Part shown: positions 26,306-34,084 of the stretch, in pieces | How positions within the stretch are numbered: position 1 is the stretch's first letter | How the letters are laid out: each line of letters starts with the position of its first letter | Assembly: GCA_009991425.1 (NCBI GenBank) | Contig: JAACWH010000045.1 | Span: forward strand, 1 to 43,432 | Source of the DNA: Leptospira sp. | Lineage (GTDB): Bacteria; Spirochaetota; Leptospiria; Leptospirales; Leptospiraceae | Reading direction: 5' to 3' | DNA: 43,432 nucleotides | The notes under the pieces: model-generated | Seen by the model: only the letters and a program-made list of their open reading frames with translations | The model's database searches: none | What the model was told of the DNA's origin: nothing | Program-made: the position numbers and the translations under genes

Positions 26306-27667
26306 CTAATAAAATAATTGCAACTGAGTTCTAATTTCATAGCTTCCTATTGTTAAAGTTGGATCTCCACTCAATTTAAAATAATCCGCCTGCCATTTTA
26401 AATTGTGCTTAGAGAAATAATAAGATATTCCTCCTCCCATTTCTCTTGATAATTTAATTTCTGGATTAGTTCCCTCCCAAGGTTTGAATTCACCCCACCT
26501 TGCAGTTAATTCCCAATTGCTCTCAAATAAATATGATGTCTGGATAAAATATCCATAAGTAGATCTGGAATATTCTCTTATCAATTGGTTATTAATATTT
26601 TTCTCAATATAAGGAAGATTAGCCTGTCTTGACAACAACTCTGTTAAGAAGGTGAATCCCATCCATTTAACCATAAAATCAGCACTGTAATGTCTATAGT
26701 CGAACTCTGCAAATTGATATACTTTTCCAAAAGTAGATCTCTCACGATTGGTTTTATTATTATACGCGGAAGCAATACCAATTGCAATTTTGGGAGTTTT
26801 TTCTCTTGCGAAATCTGTCTCTGCAAGTAATTCATCATCCACACCAGCAAGTCTATTGCTTAGGAAATTTCCAAATGGATAATATGTTAACTTTGCAATT
26901 GTTAATAATCCAGAACCAGGATTTGTTCTATTCCTTCCGTCTCCACCAAAAACTCCGAGATTGATACTTAGATAGTCAGTTAAACCAAATAAATTATTGG
27001 AAAAAGCTTGGATACCTACATCTCTGTCTAAATTTAATTCTGCATTGACAATAGATCGATCTGGCAATTGAAGTGCACCCGATGAAATCAATCTTTGTCT
27101 ATTGAACGGAATCTTCATTTGTCCAAAAGAAAATTTTATTCGTTCTAGACCATTATAAGTTAAAATCGCATCTCTAAGTGGAACGTCCTGGTCAATTTCT
27201 TGGTCTCTCTCAGCAAAACCTAATTGAACATTATAATGCCACTCATCACCTTTCACCTTTCCTCTGTTAATCATTCTAAGACGTCGAATTTCAAAAGTGC
27301 TGCCTTCTTTATTCTTATCTTCAGGTACTATACGACTCGTACCTCTAAATTGTCCCCTGATTCTAATATTCATCAAGGATTCACCATCATCGCTTGTAAT
27401 GGTAAAACCTTCGCCTACTCTAGAAGTAAACCAATTGGATTGAAATGTTGATGTTTCCTTTGCCCTTTCCTTATTTTTGATTTTGGCTTTTTGATCATCT
27501 TGATTGGGTTCTGAATTTTTATCTTGTATAGTATTTTTCGAAACATCGTTTTCTGCATTTTCTTGATTTACTTGGTTGTCAGAATCAGGTAAACCTTTAT
27601 CTTCTGGCAAAATTGGATGCAAGCAAAAGAAAAAAAATAGTATTAATAATCTTAATAAAGGTTTCAT
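26306..27667 (-). CDS. Phosphate-selective (OprO/OprP-type) porin
   Basis: This 453-residue protein has a signal peptide (LLILFFFFCLHPILP), then a polar, probably disordered stretch rich in N, E, D and K (residues 20-70). An outer-membrane beta-barrel follows. The barrel part shows family segments: MNIRIRGQFRGTSR, FEIRRLRMINRGKVKG, NVQLGFAERD, RDAILTYNGLERIKFSFGQM and PFNRQRLISSGALQLPDRS. It ends with an aromatic residue (LQLFY), as outer-membrane barrels do. Such porins pass anions such as phosphate or pyrophosphate. Selectivity cannot be judged from the sequence. A small lipoprotein gene follows directly. Confidence 0.85.
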   Translation of the reverse strand: MKPLLRLLILFFFFCLHPILPEDKGLPDSDNQVNQENAENDVSKNTIQDKNSEPNQDDQKAKIKNKERAKETSTFQSNWFTSRVGEGFTITSDDGESLMNIRIRGQFRGTSRIVPEDKNKEGSTFEIRRLRMINRGKVKGDEWHYNVQLGFAERDQEIDQDVPLRDAILTYNGLERIKFSFGQMKIPFNRQRLISSGALQLPDRSIVNAELNLDRDVGIQAFSNNLFGLTDYLSINLGVFGGDGRNRTNPGSGLLTIAKLTYYPFGNFLSNRLAGVDDELLAETDFAREKTPKIAIGIASAYNNKTNRERSTFGKVYQFAEFDYRHYSADFMVKWMGFTFLTELLSRQANLPYIEKNINNQLIREYSRSTYGYFIQTSYLFESNWELTARWGEFKPWEGTNPEIKLSREMGGGISYYFSKHNLKWQADYFKLSGDPTLTIGSYEIRTQLQLFY

Positions 27668-27735
27668 GTGAGAATCTATGGGAATGAAAATATCTAAATA
27701 ACAATGCTTTACCGAGGAAAAAATAGATCAACCAT

Positions 27736-28914
27736 ATGAGGAAAATTTTATTCCTAATTATTATCTATCTTACAATAACTAACTGTTTAGTAAAAAATTC
27801 TGAGGCAGCCGACTATACTCGGAACTTTGTTACCTTAAATAAATCTATTTTAGAACAATTCAAAGACTATGATGAAAGACAAATCCTCTATGGTAACCTA
27901 AATCCAAATCTAGAGAATAAATTATTTAAAGATTCTTCTGATAATCTATATCTTATTGTAAATGGGAAATCCATAAATGGAAGAAATATGAAACTTCAGA
28001 TCGATTCATTCGAAAAGAAAAATTCTGATTACTTTCTTCGAATAGATTATAAAAAATTAACCTGGAATAAAGAAAACTTATACCAGATCAAACGAAGACA
28101 AAAAGTTAAAATTGGAGAGTTTAAACCATCCATCGTCTGGGAAAGTTTAGCGAAAATCATTCAAGAAAATCCTAGCAATTCATTAACTCAAAAGAAACTT
28201 TGTATGACTTTTGAATGTTTGGTAGAGGAAACTAAAGATTATAAAATTCTTAGCTATGAATTCACTGAGAAAACTAAAAAAGCCTACCCTGAGTTTTATG
28301 AAAAGTATGCCAATCGATTTGACCAATTGAAATTTAGAACTGTTGTGATTCCAAATGGAGATTATTCTATACCCATTGTAATTGAAAATTCCAATCGTAA
28401 GTTAATATTAAAATTTCCTAAGTCTGGAGAAGATATCTGGAAAAATCCTCGAAGATTAAATTTTGTTTTAGATTTTTCCCTTAAGACCTTTGGTCTCACC
28501 TTTAATGTTCAGAGAATGCAATACATATTGAATTATAATAAAAATAAAAATACCGAGACACTAAGTGGACAATTCTATGGAACACCAGAATACAATTTAG
28601 ATGGAAGGTTTTTCTATATAATTCCGCAAGGTTTGGTTGATTTCTTTATACCTGGAAATATTGAAGAATACTTAGATAAAGGACTTACATTATTAACTGT
28701 TGGGACTGATGGAAAATCTGGAAATAGATTTAAAGCAAATTATTATGGAAAAGGAATTTCAGCTTATTACAACTTAGAATCAAGTTCTGAAACCTATCAA
28801 AAAAGATTTTCACTTTTCTCATCCAAAAAAGATCCAGACAAAAAATCACCAGGTGATATAGAATACTTTATTCAGGATTTGTGGAAGGAAATTTCGAAGG
28901 ATCTTGATCCATAG
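27736..28914 (+). CDS. Lipoprotein of unknown function
   Basis: The 392-residue product begins with a signal reading LFLIIIYLTITNC, a spirochaetal-type lipobox at about residue 17. The mature protein is rich in lysine, asparagine and aromatic residues and alternates short strands; I recognise no domain. GAGGAA lies about 20 bases before the ATG, which is far for a ribosome binding site. The last 47 bases overlap the end of the convergent TPR gene, so the two transcripts would be antisense to each other there. Confidence 0.7.
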   Translation: MRKILFLIIIYLTITNCLVKNSEAADYTRNFVTLNKSILEQFKDYDERQILYGNLNPNLENKLFKDSSDNLYLIVNGKSINGRNMKLQIDSFEKKNSDYFLRIDYKKLTWNKENLYQIKRRQKVKIGEFKPSIVWESLAKIIQENPSNSLTQKKLCMTFECLVEETKDYKILSYEFTEKTKKAYPEFYEKYANRFDQLKFRTVVIPNGDYSIPIVIENSNRKLILKFPKSGEDIWKNPRRLNFVLDFSLKTFGLTFNVQRMQYILNYNKNKNTETLSGQFYGTPEYNLDGRFFYIIPQGLVDFFIPGNIEEYLDKGLTLLTVGTDGKSGNRFKANYYGKGISAYYNLESSSETYQKRFSLFSSKKDPDKKSPGDIEYFIQDLWKEISKDLDP

Positions 28915-30430
28915 GTGTAACAGAACTTACTTTTCCTTTCGTATTTAAAAATTCCATGAAATTTGAATTCTTTCGAAGCGCGTCAAAATCATCCTCTTCT
29001 TTTGCTAATTGCCAATAAGAATCTTTTATATCTGTCGCCAGTCGTATGTATTTTTCGGTATTAGCTTGATCACCAATAGTTGCATATGCCTTAGCGGTTA
29101 AAAAATACGCAGCAGAGGATTTATTAACTTTAATTAAAAATGGAATTGCTTTCTTCGGATTTCCAGAATAATAAAAGCTCTTACCACGGTAGAAAAGAAA
29201 TTCTCTATTATCAGGGTAGGATTTTTCAATTAGTTGAAAGTAAGTTTCAGCTAAATCATACTTTTCTAAGTTAGTATATTCCCTAGCGAGTTTTAAGAAA
29301 CCTAAATACAATTTCTCGGGAATAGAATTCAATTTAGAATATTTACTTTTAACTTTAGTTTCGAAGGCAAATAATGGAATAGCATCTTTGTTCTTAGATT
29401 CATATTTGCAAACAGAATTGTACATATGAATTTCAAGTTGTTCTGAATTGTCTTTTAAAATTTGTTCAGAGGTAGAGATGCATTTATCCAAATTACCTGA
29501 TTCATTGTAAAGATATACTAAAGCAATGAGTGGAGTTTCTTTATGATTAAATTTGTATGCTTGTTGAAGAGAGTTTTCCGCTTCTGTATAGCGTTTCAAC
29601 TTATATAAAGATATGCCCTCATTCAAGTTAAGATAATAATTAAAATTTTTATCATCATCTGGTATGTGCTTCCTAGCTGATTGAAAATATTCTAAAGACT
29701 CTAAATATTTTTCTAATCTGGCTAGAGTAACGCCTAACTTATAAGAGTAACTTGGCTTTGTAGAAAATTTTTGCACAAGAGGCTTAATGTAAGATTCTGC
29801 TTTCTTATAATCTTTTTCATTGAATGCAATTAAAGCAAGTTCCCATCTAGCTTCTTCATCATTCGAGTTTTTAGATAGGATAGCTTCATATTCAGATTTT
29901 GATTTCTTACTTTTGCTACTGGAACTATCATCAGTCTGAGTAGAATTACTATTTGTGGAATGATGGGAAATTCTAGATGGACTTTTACCTCTGTTTGCAT
30001 CAGCTTTTTCATAAATCTTTTGAACTTGAGAATTGCCAGGATTTGTTTTCAAGTATTTCGATGAATAAGAAGCAGCAAGATCCCATTCTTGGTAGTAATT
30101 ATAATACAGAGCGAGCTTTAGTAAAGAGGTACTTCGATGATTCTTGGTAAGATCTCCATCTACAGCTTTTCGAAACATGGATATCGATTTATTAAAATCT
30201 TTCTTTGATTCATAAATATATCCCATATAAATATAAGGAGTTCCATCGTTAGGATTTTTATCTGCATAACTCTGGAATTGCTTCAAAGCAGTTGCATAGC
30301 TCTTTTGTGAGTATGATTTCTTTGCTTCTTTAAGTTCAGCTGGCTCTGATTTTCTACTTTGGGAAGGAATCGGAGAAACAGCAAAAATGCACAGAATCAG
30401 AATAATCTTGGAAAAAATAGATATCTTCAT
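28868..30430 (-). CDS. Tetratricopeptide repeat protein, exported
   Basis: This 520-residue protein has a signal peptide (ILILCIFAVSPIPSQS) and many TPR units, among them YATALKQFQSYADKNPND, KDFNKSISMFRKAV, NDEEARWELALIAFNEKDY, KYLESLEYFQSARKHIPDD and KYDLAETYFQLIEKSYPDN. A serine-rich spacer (STQTDDSSSSKSKKSK) separates a first group from the main array. TPR proteins bind partner proteins and usually build or stabilise complexes, here in the periplasm or envelope. AAGGG stands close before the ATG at 30430. Its tail overlaps the convergent lipoprotein gene by 47 bases. Confidence 0.85.
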   Translation of the reverse strand: MKISIFSKIILILCIFAVSPIPSQSRKSEPAELKEAKKSYSQKSYATALKQFQSYADKNPNDGTPYIYMGYIYESKKDFNKSISMFRKAVDGDLTKNHRSTSLLKLALYYNYYQEWDLAASYSSKYLKTNPGNSQVQKIYEKADANRGKSPSRISHHSTNSNSTQTDDSSSSKSKKSKSEYEAILSKNSNDEEARWELALIAFNEKDYKKAESYIKPLVQKFSTKPSYSYKLGVTLARLEKYLESLEYFQSARKHIPDDDKNFNYYLNLNEGISLYKLKRYTEAENSLQQAYKFNHKETPLIALVYLYNESGNLDKCISTSEQILKDNSEQLEIHMYNSVCKYESKNKDAIPLFAFETKVKSKYSKLNSIPEKLYLGFLKLAREYTNLEKYDLAETYFQLIEKSYPDNREFLFYRGKSFYYSGNPKKAIPFLIKVNKSSAAYFLTAKAYATIGDQANTEKYIRLATDIKDSYWQLAKEEDDFDALRKNSNFMEFLNTKGKVSSVTPMDQDPSKFPSTNPE

Positions 30431-30455
30431 TAAACCCTTGGCTTTTAGACCAAGC

Positions 30456-32057
30456 CTAGATCCTTTTTGATTTCTCTGAGGCTAATTGTCGAGAAGCTTT
30501 TAAAGAAACACTCATTGTAGTAATCTGAGGATTGACTGATAATCCTGTTGGGTATACAGATGCATCCATAACAAAAATATTTTCATGCCCATAGAGTTCT
30601 AGATTAGGAGCCACAGCTCCTAAGTCTTTACTTCCCGCTGCTTGGATAGAACCATGTGGGTGAGCAGAACCAACTGCAAGGTAGCCTGGTTCAAATTTTT
30701 CGTTTAATACCCAATCAAAATTCATTCCAGGTTCAACTGCAATCGGTGCAGTAAATCTTGGAAATGGCATAACTAATTCTGTAGCTCCTGCTGCTACACT
30801 AACTTCCGCAAGAGACTTTAAACCTCTAAGCATATTTCTTCCATCAGTAGGCGTTAGCTCGAAATAAACTTTTCTTTTTCCAAAACTCCATTTTACAGAA
30901 GCATTAGCTTCGCCATCTGCTCCATCACGAACTAAAACAATTCCTGCATTGTAATTTGTATAATCCTTGAGCACTGAAAATTGAGTATTTCCATAAAAAG
31001 GAATCAAGGAAGATGCAAGTGTAGGTCTATAAGGCGCAACTTCTAACCAATAACCATAACCGCTACCGTCTTGGTTGTGCCCGTCTTTGATCACAACAGA
31101 TTGTGGTGGACCTTTGTACATATTTATTTCATTTTTATATTTTGCGAAGATGGAAGATGTTGGATGAACTTTTAAATTTCTACCCACCCAATCATTACCG
31201 AGAGAAGATCTTTGCAACAAAGCTGGCCCTTCAATAGCACCGGCTGAAACTATTACTACTGGTGCCGAGATTTCCATTTTCTCTATAATTTCAGAAGGAG
31301 CTTTTTCATATGCATCGGGAGAAAATTCTGCATACACTGTCTTCATTTTTCCATCAGAAATTTTGATCGCTCTCATATTGGGAACAACAATTGCTCCATT
31401 TTCTAAAGCATCTGGAATCCAGGTTAAGAAAGTAGACTGTTTTGCATTGATTGGGCATCCTAAACCACATCTCCCAAGTCCTATACATCCCCGATTATTA
31501 TTCTTTAGTATTTCTGGATGGAGTCCTAATTTCTTTCCACCATCCATCAATACATTATTGTTTGGATTTATGAGATCGTTAGGTACGACATGTACACCGA
31601 GCCTATCATGAACTTGGTCAACATAAGATTTCATCGAATCCAATCCATAGCCAGACCAACCAAATCGATCAGCCCATTCGTTGGTTACATAATCAGGAGG
31701 GTATAATGAAGTCTGCCAATTAACGGTGGTAGATCCACCAAGCGTTCGACCTTGTACTATACTGAGTGTTTGGTCTTCGGAAATAATAAATCCTGCATCC
31801 CTATACATTCTTGATTGAGCAAGAAATTCATCACCTGTAAATTGCATAGGTGTTAGATAAGGACCCTCTTCGATAAGAGCCACCTTCCATCCATTTTTTG
31901 CCAATTCAGCAGCGGCAACTGCCCCACCTGCACCAGAACCTATCACTACTACGTCTACTTTTAGCTTCCATTTTCCATCTTGGATGCCTTCTCTTTTTAT
32001 AGTTTCAGCATGTTTTTTAGGTATGATGATTTTAGAATTGATTAATGGAATGCTCAT
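30456..32057 (-). CDS. GMC-family FAD oxidoreductase
   Basis: The 533-residue product has the GMC layout: FAD-binding VVVIGSGAGGAVAAAELAK near residue 35, GGSTTVNWQTS, a cysteine-rich segment GCIGLGRCGLGCPINAKQST typical of long-chain alcohol oxidases and gluconate-dehydrogenase-like enzymes, PVVIVSAGAIEGPALLQRS, and the C-terminal GSAHPHGS with MDASVYPTGLSVNPQIT. The catalytic histidine is probably in AHPHGS. It oxidises alcohols or sugars; the substrate is not evident. AGGAGA lies 7 bases before the ATG. No signal peptide is seen. The probable small subunit is encoded 44 bases upstream. Confidence 0.9.
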   Translation of the reverse strand: MSIPLINSKIIIPKKHAETIKREGIQDGKWKLKVDVVVIGSGAGGAVAAAELAKNGWKVALIEEGPYLTPMQFTGDEFLAQSRMYRDAGFIISEDQTLSIVQGRTLGGSTTVNWQTSLYPPDYVTNEWADRFGWSGYGLDSMKSYVDQVHDRLGVHVVPNDLINPNNNVLMDGGKKLGLHPEILKNNNRGCIGLGRCGLGCPINAKQSTFLTWIPDALENGAIVVPNMRAIKISDGKMKTVYAEFSPDAYEKAPSEIIEKMEISAPVVIVSAGAIEGPALLQRSSLGNDWVGRNLKVHPTSSIFAKYKNEINMYKGPPQSVVIKDGHNQDGSGYGYWLEVAPYRPTLASSLIPFYGNTQFSVLKDYTNYNAGIVLVRDGADGEANASVKWSFGKRKVYFELTPTDGRNMLRGLKSLAEVSVAAGATELVMPFPRFTAPIAVEPGMNFDWVLNEKFEPGYLAVGSAHPHGSIQAAGSKDLGAVAPNLELYGHENIFVMDASVYPTGLSVNPQITTMSVSLKASRQLASEKSKRI

Positions 32058-32101
32058 GATGTTCTCCTGAAATGTTAAATCTCATCTCTCTTAGATGATT
32101 G

Positions 32102-32599
32102 TTATGAGTTATAACCCATAAAGGCTTGGAATTTTTTATCAGAGGAAAGTAAGGTAAATGAAAATTGCCTAAGAATACTAAATAATCCCCGTTTCATTGA
32201 TAAGCTCGAAGTCTTCCAACTTAGAAGTCTTTTCTCCATTTCATCTTTATCTAACTTACTGAGTGGTGTGAATGAAAAATCTAAAGCGAGAGCAACCAAA
32301 GTAGATGAAGGAATTCCTGCAAGAAAAAGTATGATGTCTTCTGTCTCAATAGGATAAGGATGACCATAAACATAATTATCCAAGGCAATTCCTAAATCAA
32401 AGTCTTCTATTGGATTACCTTCTAAGAATACTTTTTGAATTCCATGAAAACTAAGATAGTTATCTTCTGAAATTCCTTTTAGCCTTGGAATGTTACCATG
32501 GGCAGCACAACCTATTGTTTTCGTTCCGATATAAAAAATAGCGGATATTTTAGCCAAAAGCTTTAAGAACTTATTTCTTGAAATTGTATTCTCTATCAT
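32102..32599 (-). CDS. Probable small subunit of the GMC oxidoreductase (gluconate 2-dehydrogenase subunit 3-like)
   Basis: The 165-residue product lies just upstream of the GMC gene on the same strand. Its body (LIFLAGIPSSTLVALALDF-like helix, DKDEMEKRLLSWKTSSLSMKR, and the end FQAFMGYNS) follows the pattern of gluconate 2-dehydrogenase subunit 3, which has a short-helix bundle and ends near a GY. The N-terminus (SRNKFLKLLAKIS) resembles a Tat signal with the second arginine replaced by asparagine. It ends in TIGC, a possible lipobox. If exported by Tat, it could carry the signal-less large subunit across the membrane. The family match is moderate. Confidence 0.6.
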   Translation of the reverse strand: MIENTISRNKFLKLLAKISAIFYIGTKTIGCAAHGNIPRLKGISEDNYLSFHGIQKVFLEGNPIEDFDLGIALDNYVYGHPYPIETEDIILFLAGIPSSTLVALALDFSFTPLSKLDKDEMEKRLLSWKTSSLSMKRGLFSILRQFSFTLLSSDKKFQAFMGYNS

Positions 32600-32716
32600 A
32601 AGTATTTATTATATCGAACATTTGCATCTTAAAAAAGTACTGTCTAGTAAAATTTTCCCTCAATACGAAAATTATCAATGCAGATTACAAACTGTAAAAG
32701 AAAAATGGAAAGCGAA

Positions 32717-34057
32717 ATGATACTTTTGAATAGAAAAACTTTATTGATGAGTTTCTTGTTTATACATTTTGTAACATCTTGTCGTTTTATTACACCTCGC
32801 TATGATATTTGGTTGGATTCTGAATTATCTCCACCTTTACCTTATGAAGCAATCATTTCTGAAAGTTATTATGGTCCTAAACCTGAAGGTCGATGGAATA
32901 GAAATGTTACAGCTATCGTTCTACACACAACGAAAGGATTAACAGCTCAAAAGTTTCTAGAAGAATCTTGGAAGAGCCAATGGAACGTTCATTTAATAAT
33001 TGATCAGGATGGAAAAGTTTATGGCGAAGAATATCCCGCAAGCATCCTTTATCCAACCTCACCTGGATTAGATGATGTTGCGATTCATATTGTCCTAGAG
33101 GGAGATACTAAAAAAATTCTAAAGAATAAAGATCAAATTTTTAAAACAAAAATGATCCTGCAGTCTCTTACAGAAAAATTAGGAATCGTGTTGAATAATT
33201 TCGATGTTGCATCTCGGGAAGGAATCTTTACACATTTGCAAGTAAAGAAAAGGTTTGGTGGTTTTATCGATATTAAAGATCACGGTGAATCTGAACTTTT
33301 AGAAATGTTTCTCCAAGATTTAGGAGGAAAGTATTATCCTGAAAACGAATGGAAGGATAGATTTGAAAAGGAATGGGTTCTCCGGAAAGAAAATATTTCT
33401 GCAATAAAAAAATCATTCCAACCTGATAGAGGTAGATCGATTACAGGCACGCCATTAATTGAAATCAAATCTCTTGAACAAACGGAAGAAAATCTTGCGA
33501 TTGAATCTAGAAGAATTCAATACACACATAAAGGAAAAATTTCTCCATCATGTTTAGTTCTTCATTACACTGCTATTCCTAATTATGAGAAAACTATCTC
33601 TGTTTTGGAAGCGAGAGCCTTGAATGCGACCTTTCTGGTTGATAAGGATGGAAAGGCCTACCAACTTTTGGACACTTTGTACGAGCTTCCCTCTACTGCA
33701 TACGGAACCAATCAAAAATGCGTACAAATGGAAATTGTAGGAAAGGATACAAATGACTTACTTTCCAATCCAATACAAATTGGAAAAGTAGTTGAATTAA
33801 CGAAAGAACTCTCAGAAAAATTTAATTTCCCTATATCAAATGAACGGATTGAGAGTTTTAGTGGAGTCTATTCCCATACCCAAGCGAAAAAGAAATTTGG
33901 AGGTTCTATTTATCTCACAGGTAAAGATTTTGATCCTGGGGAAGAATACATGGAACTCATTTTAAACAAGGCCAATGGTAAATATTTTGCAGAAAAAGAT
34001 TGGTATGATCGCCAAGGAAACAACTGGGTCATATTAGATCGTAATTTTCAACCTTAA
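32717..34057 (+). CDS. Lipoprotein with two amidase_2/PGRP-like domains
   Basis: The product has a lipoprotein signal (MSFLFIHFVTSC) and two copies of an N-acetylmuramoyl-L-alanine amidase fold. The first runs from VTAIVLHTTKG to IFTHLQVKKRFGG; the second from SCLVLHYTA to YSHTQAKKKFGGS. Each begins with the strand-histidine zinc motif and ends with a second histidine before K-K-x-F-G-G. Each is followed by a similar tail (GKYYPENEW and GKYFAEKDW), so the protein is an internal duplication. The third zinc ligand is not clear in either half. ATG 32717 was preferred because GGAA stands 6 bases upstream and the signal then has normal length. Starts at 32678 and 32705 are possible. It probably acts on peptidoglycan. 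Confidence 0.75.
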   Translation: MILLNRKTLLMSFLFIHFVTSCRFITPRYDIWLDSELSPPLPYEAIISESYYGPKPEGRWNRNVTAIVLHTTKGLTAQKFLEESWKSQWNVHLIIDQDGKVYGEEYPASILYPTSPGLDDVAIHIVLEGDTKKILKNKDQIFKTKMILQSLTEKLGIVLNNFDVASREGIFTHLQVKKRFGGFIDIKDHGESELLEMFLQDLGGKYYPENEWKDRFEKEWVLRKENISAIKKSFQPDRGRSITGTPLIEIKSLEQTEENLAIESRRIQYTHKGKISPSCLVLHYTAIPNYEKTISVLEARALNATFLVDKDGKAYQLLDTLYELPSTAYGTNQKCVQMEIVGKDTNDLLSNPIQIGKVVELTKELSEKFNFPISNERIESFSGVYSHTQAKKKFGGSIYLTGKDFDPGEEYMELILNKANGKYFAEKDWYDRQGNNWVILDRNFQP

Positions 34058-34084
34058 TCTTATAGTTGATATTGTCTAATATAT

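Noticed and set aside
26293..26340. Upstream start for the small lipoprotein at 26340
   Set aside because: It would add residues ahead of the signal peptide and overlap the porin gene; the Met at 26292 gives a normal lipoprotein signal.
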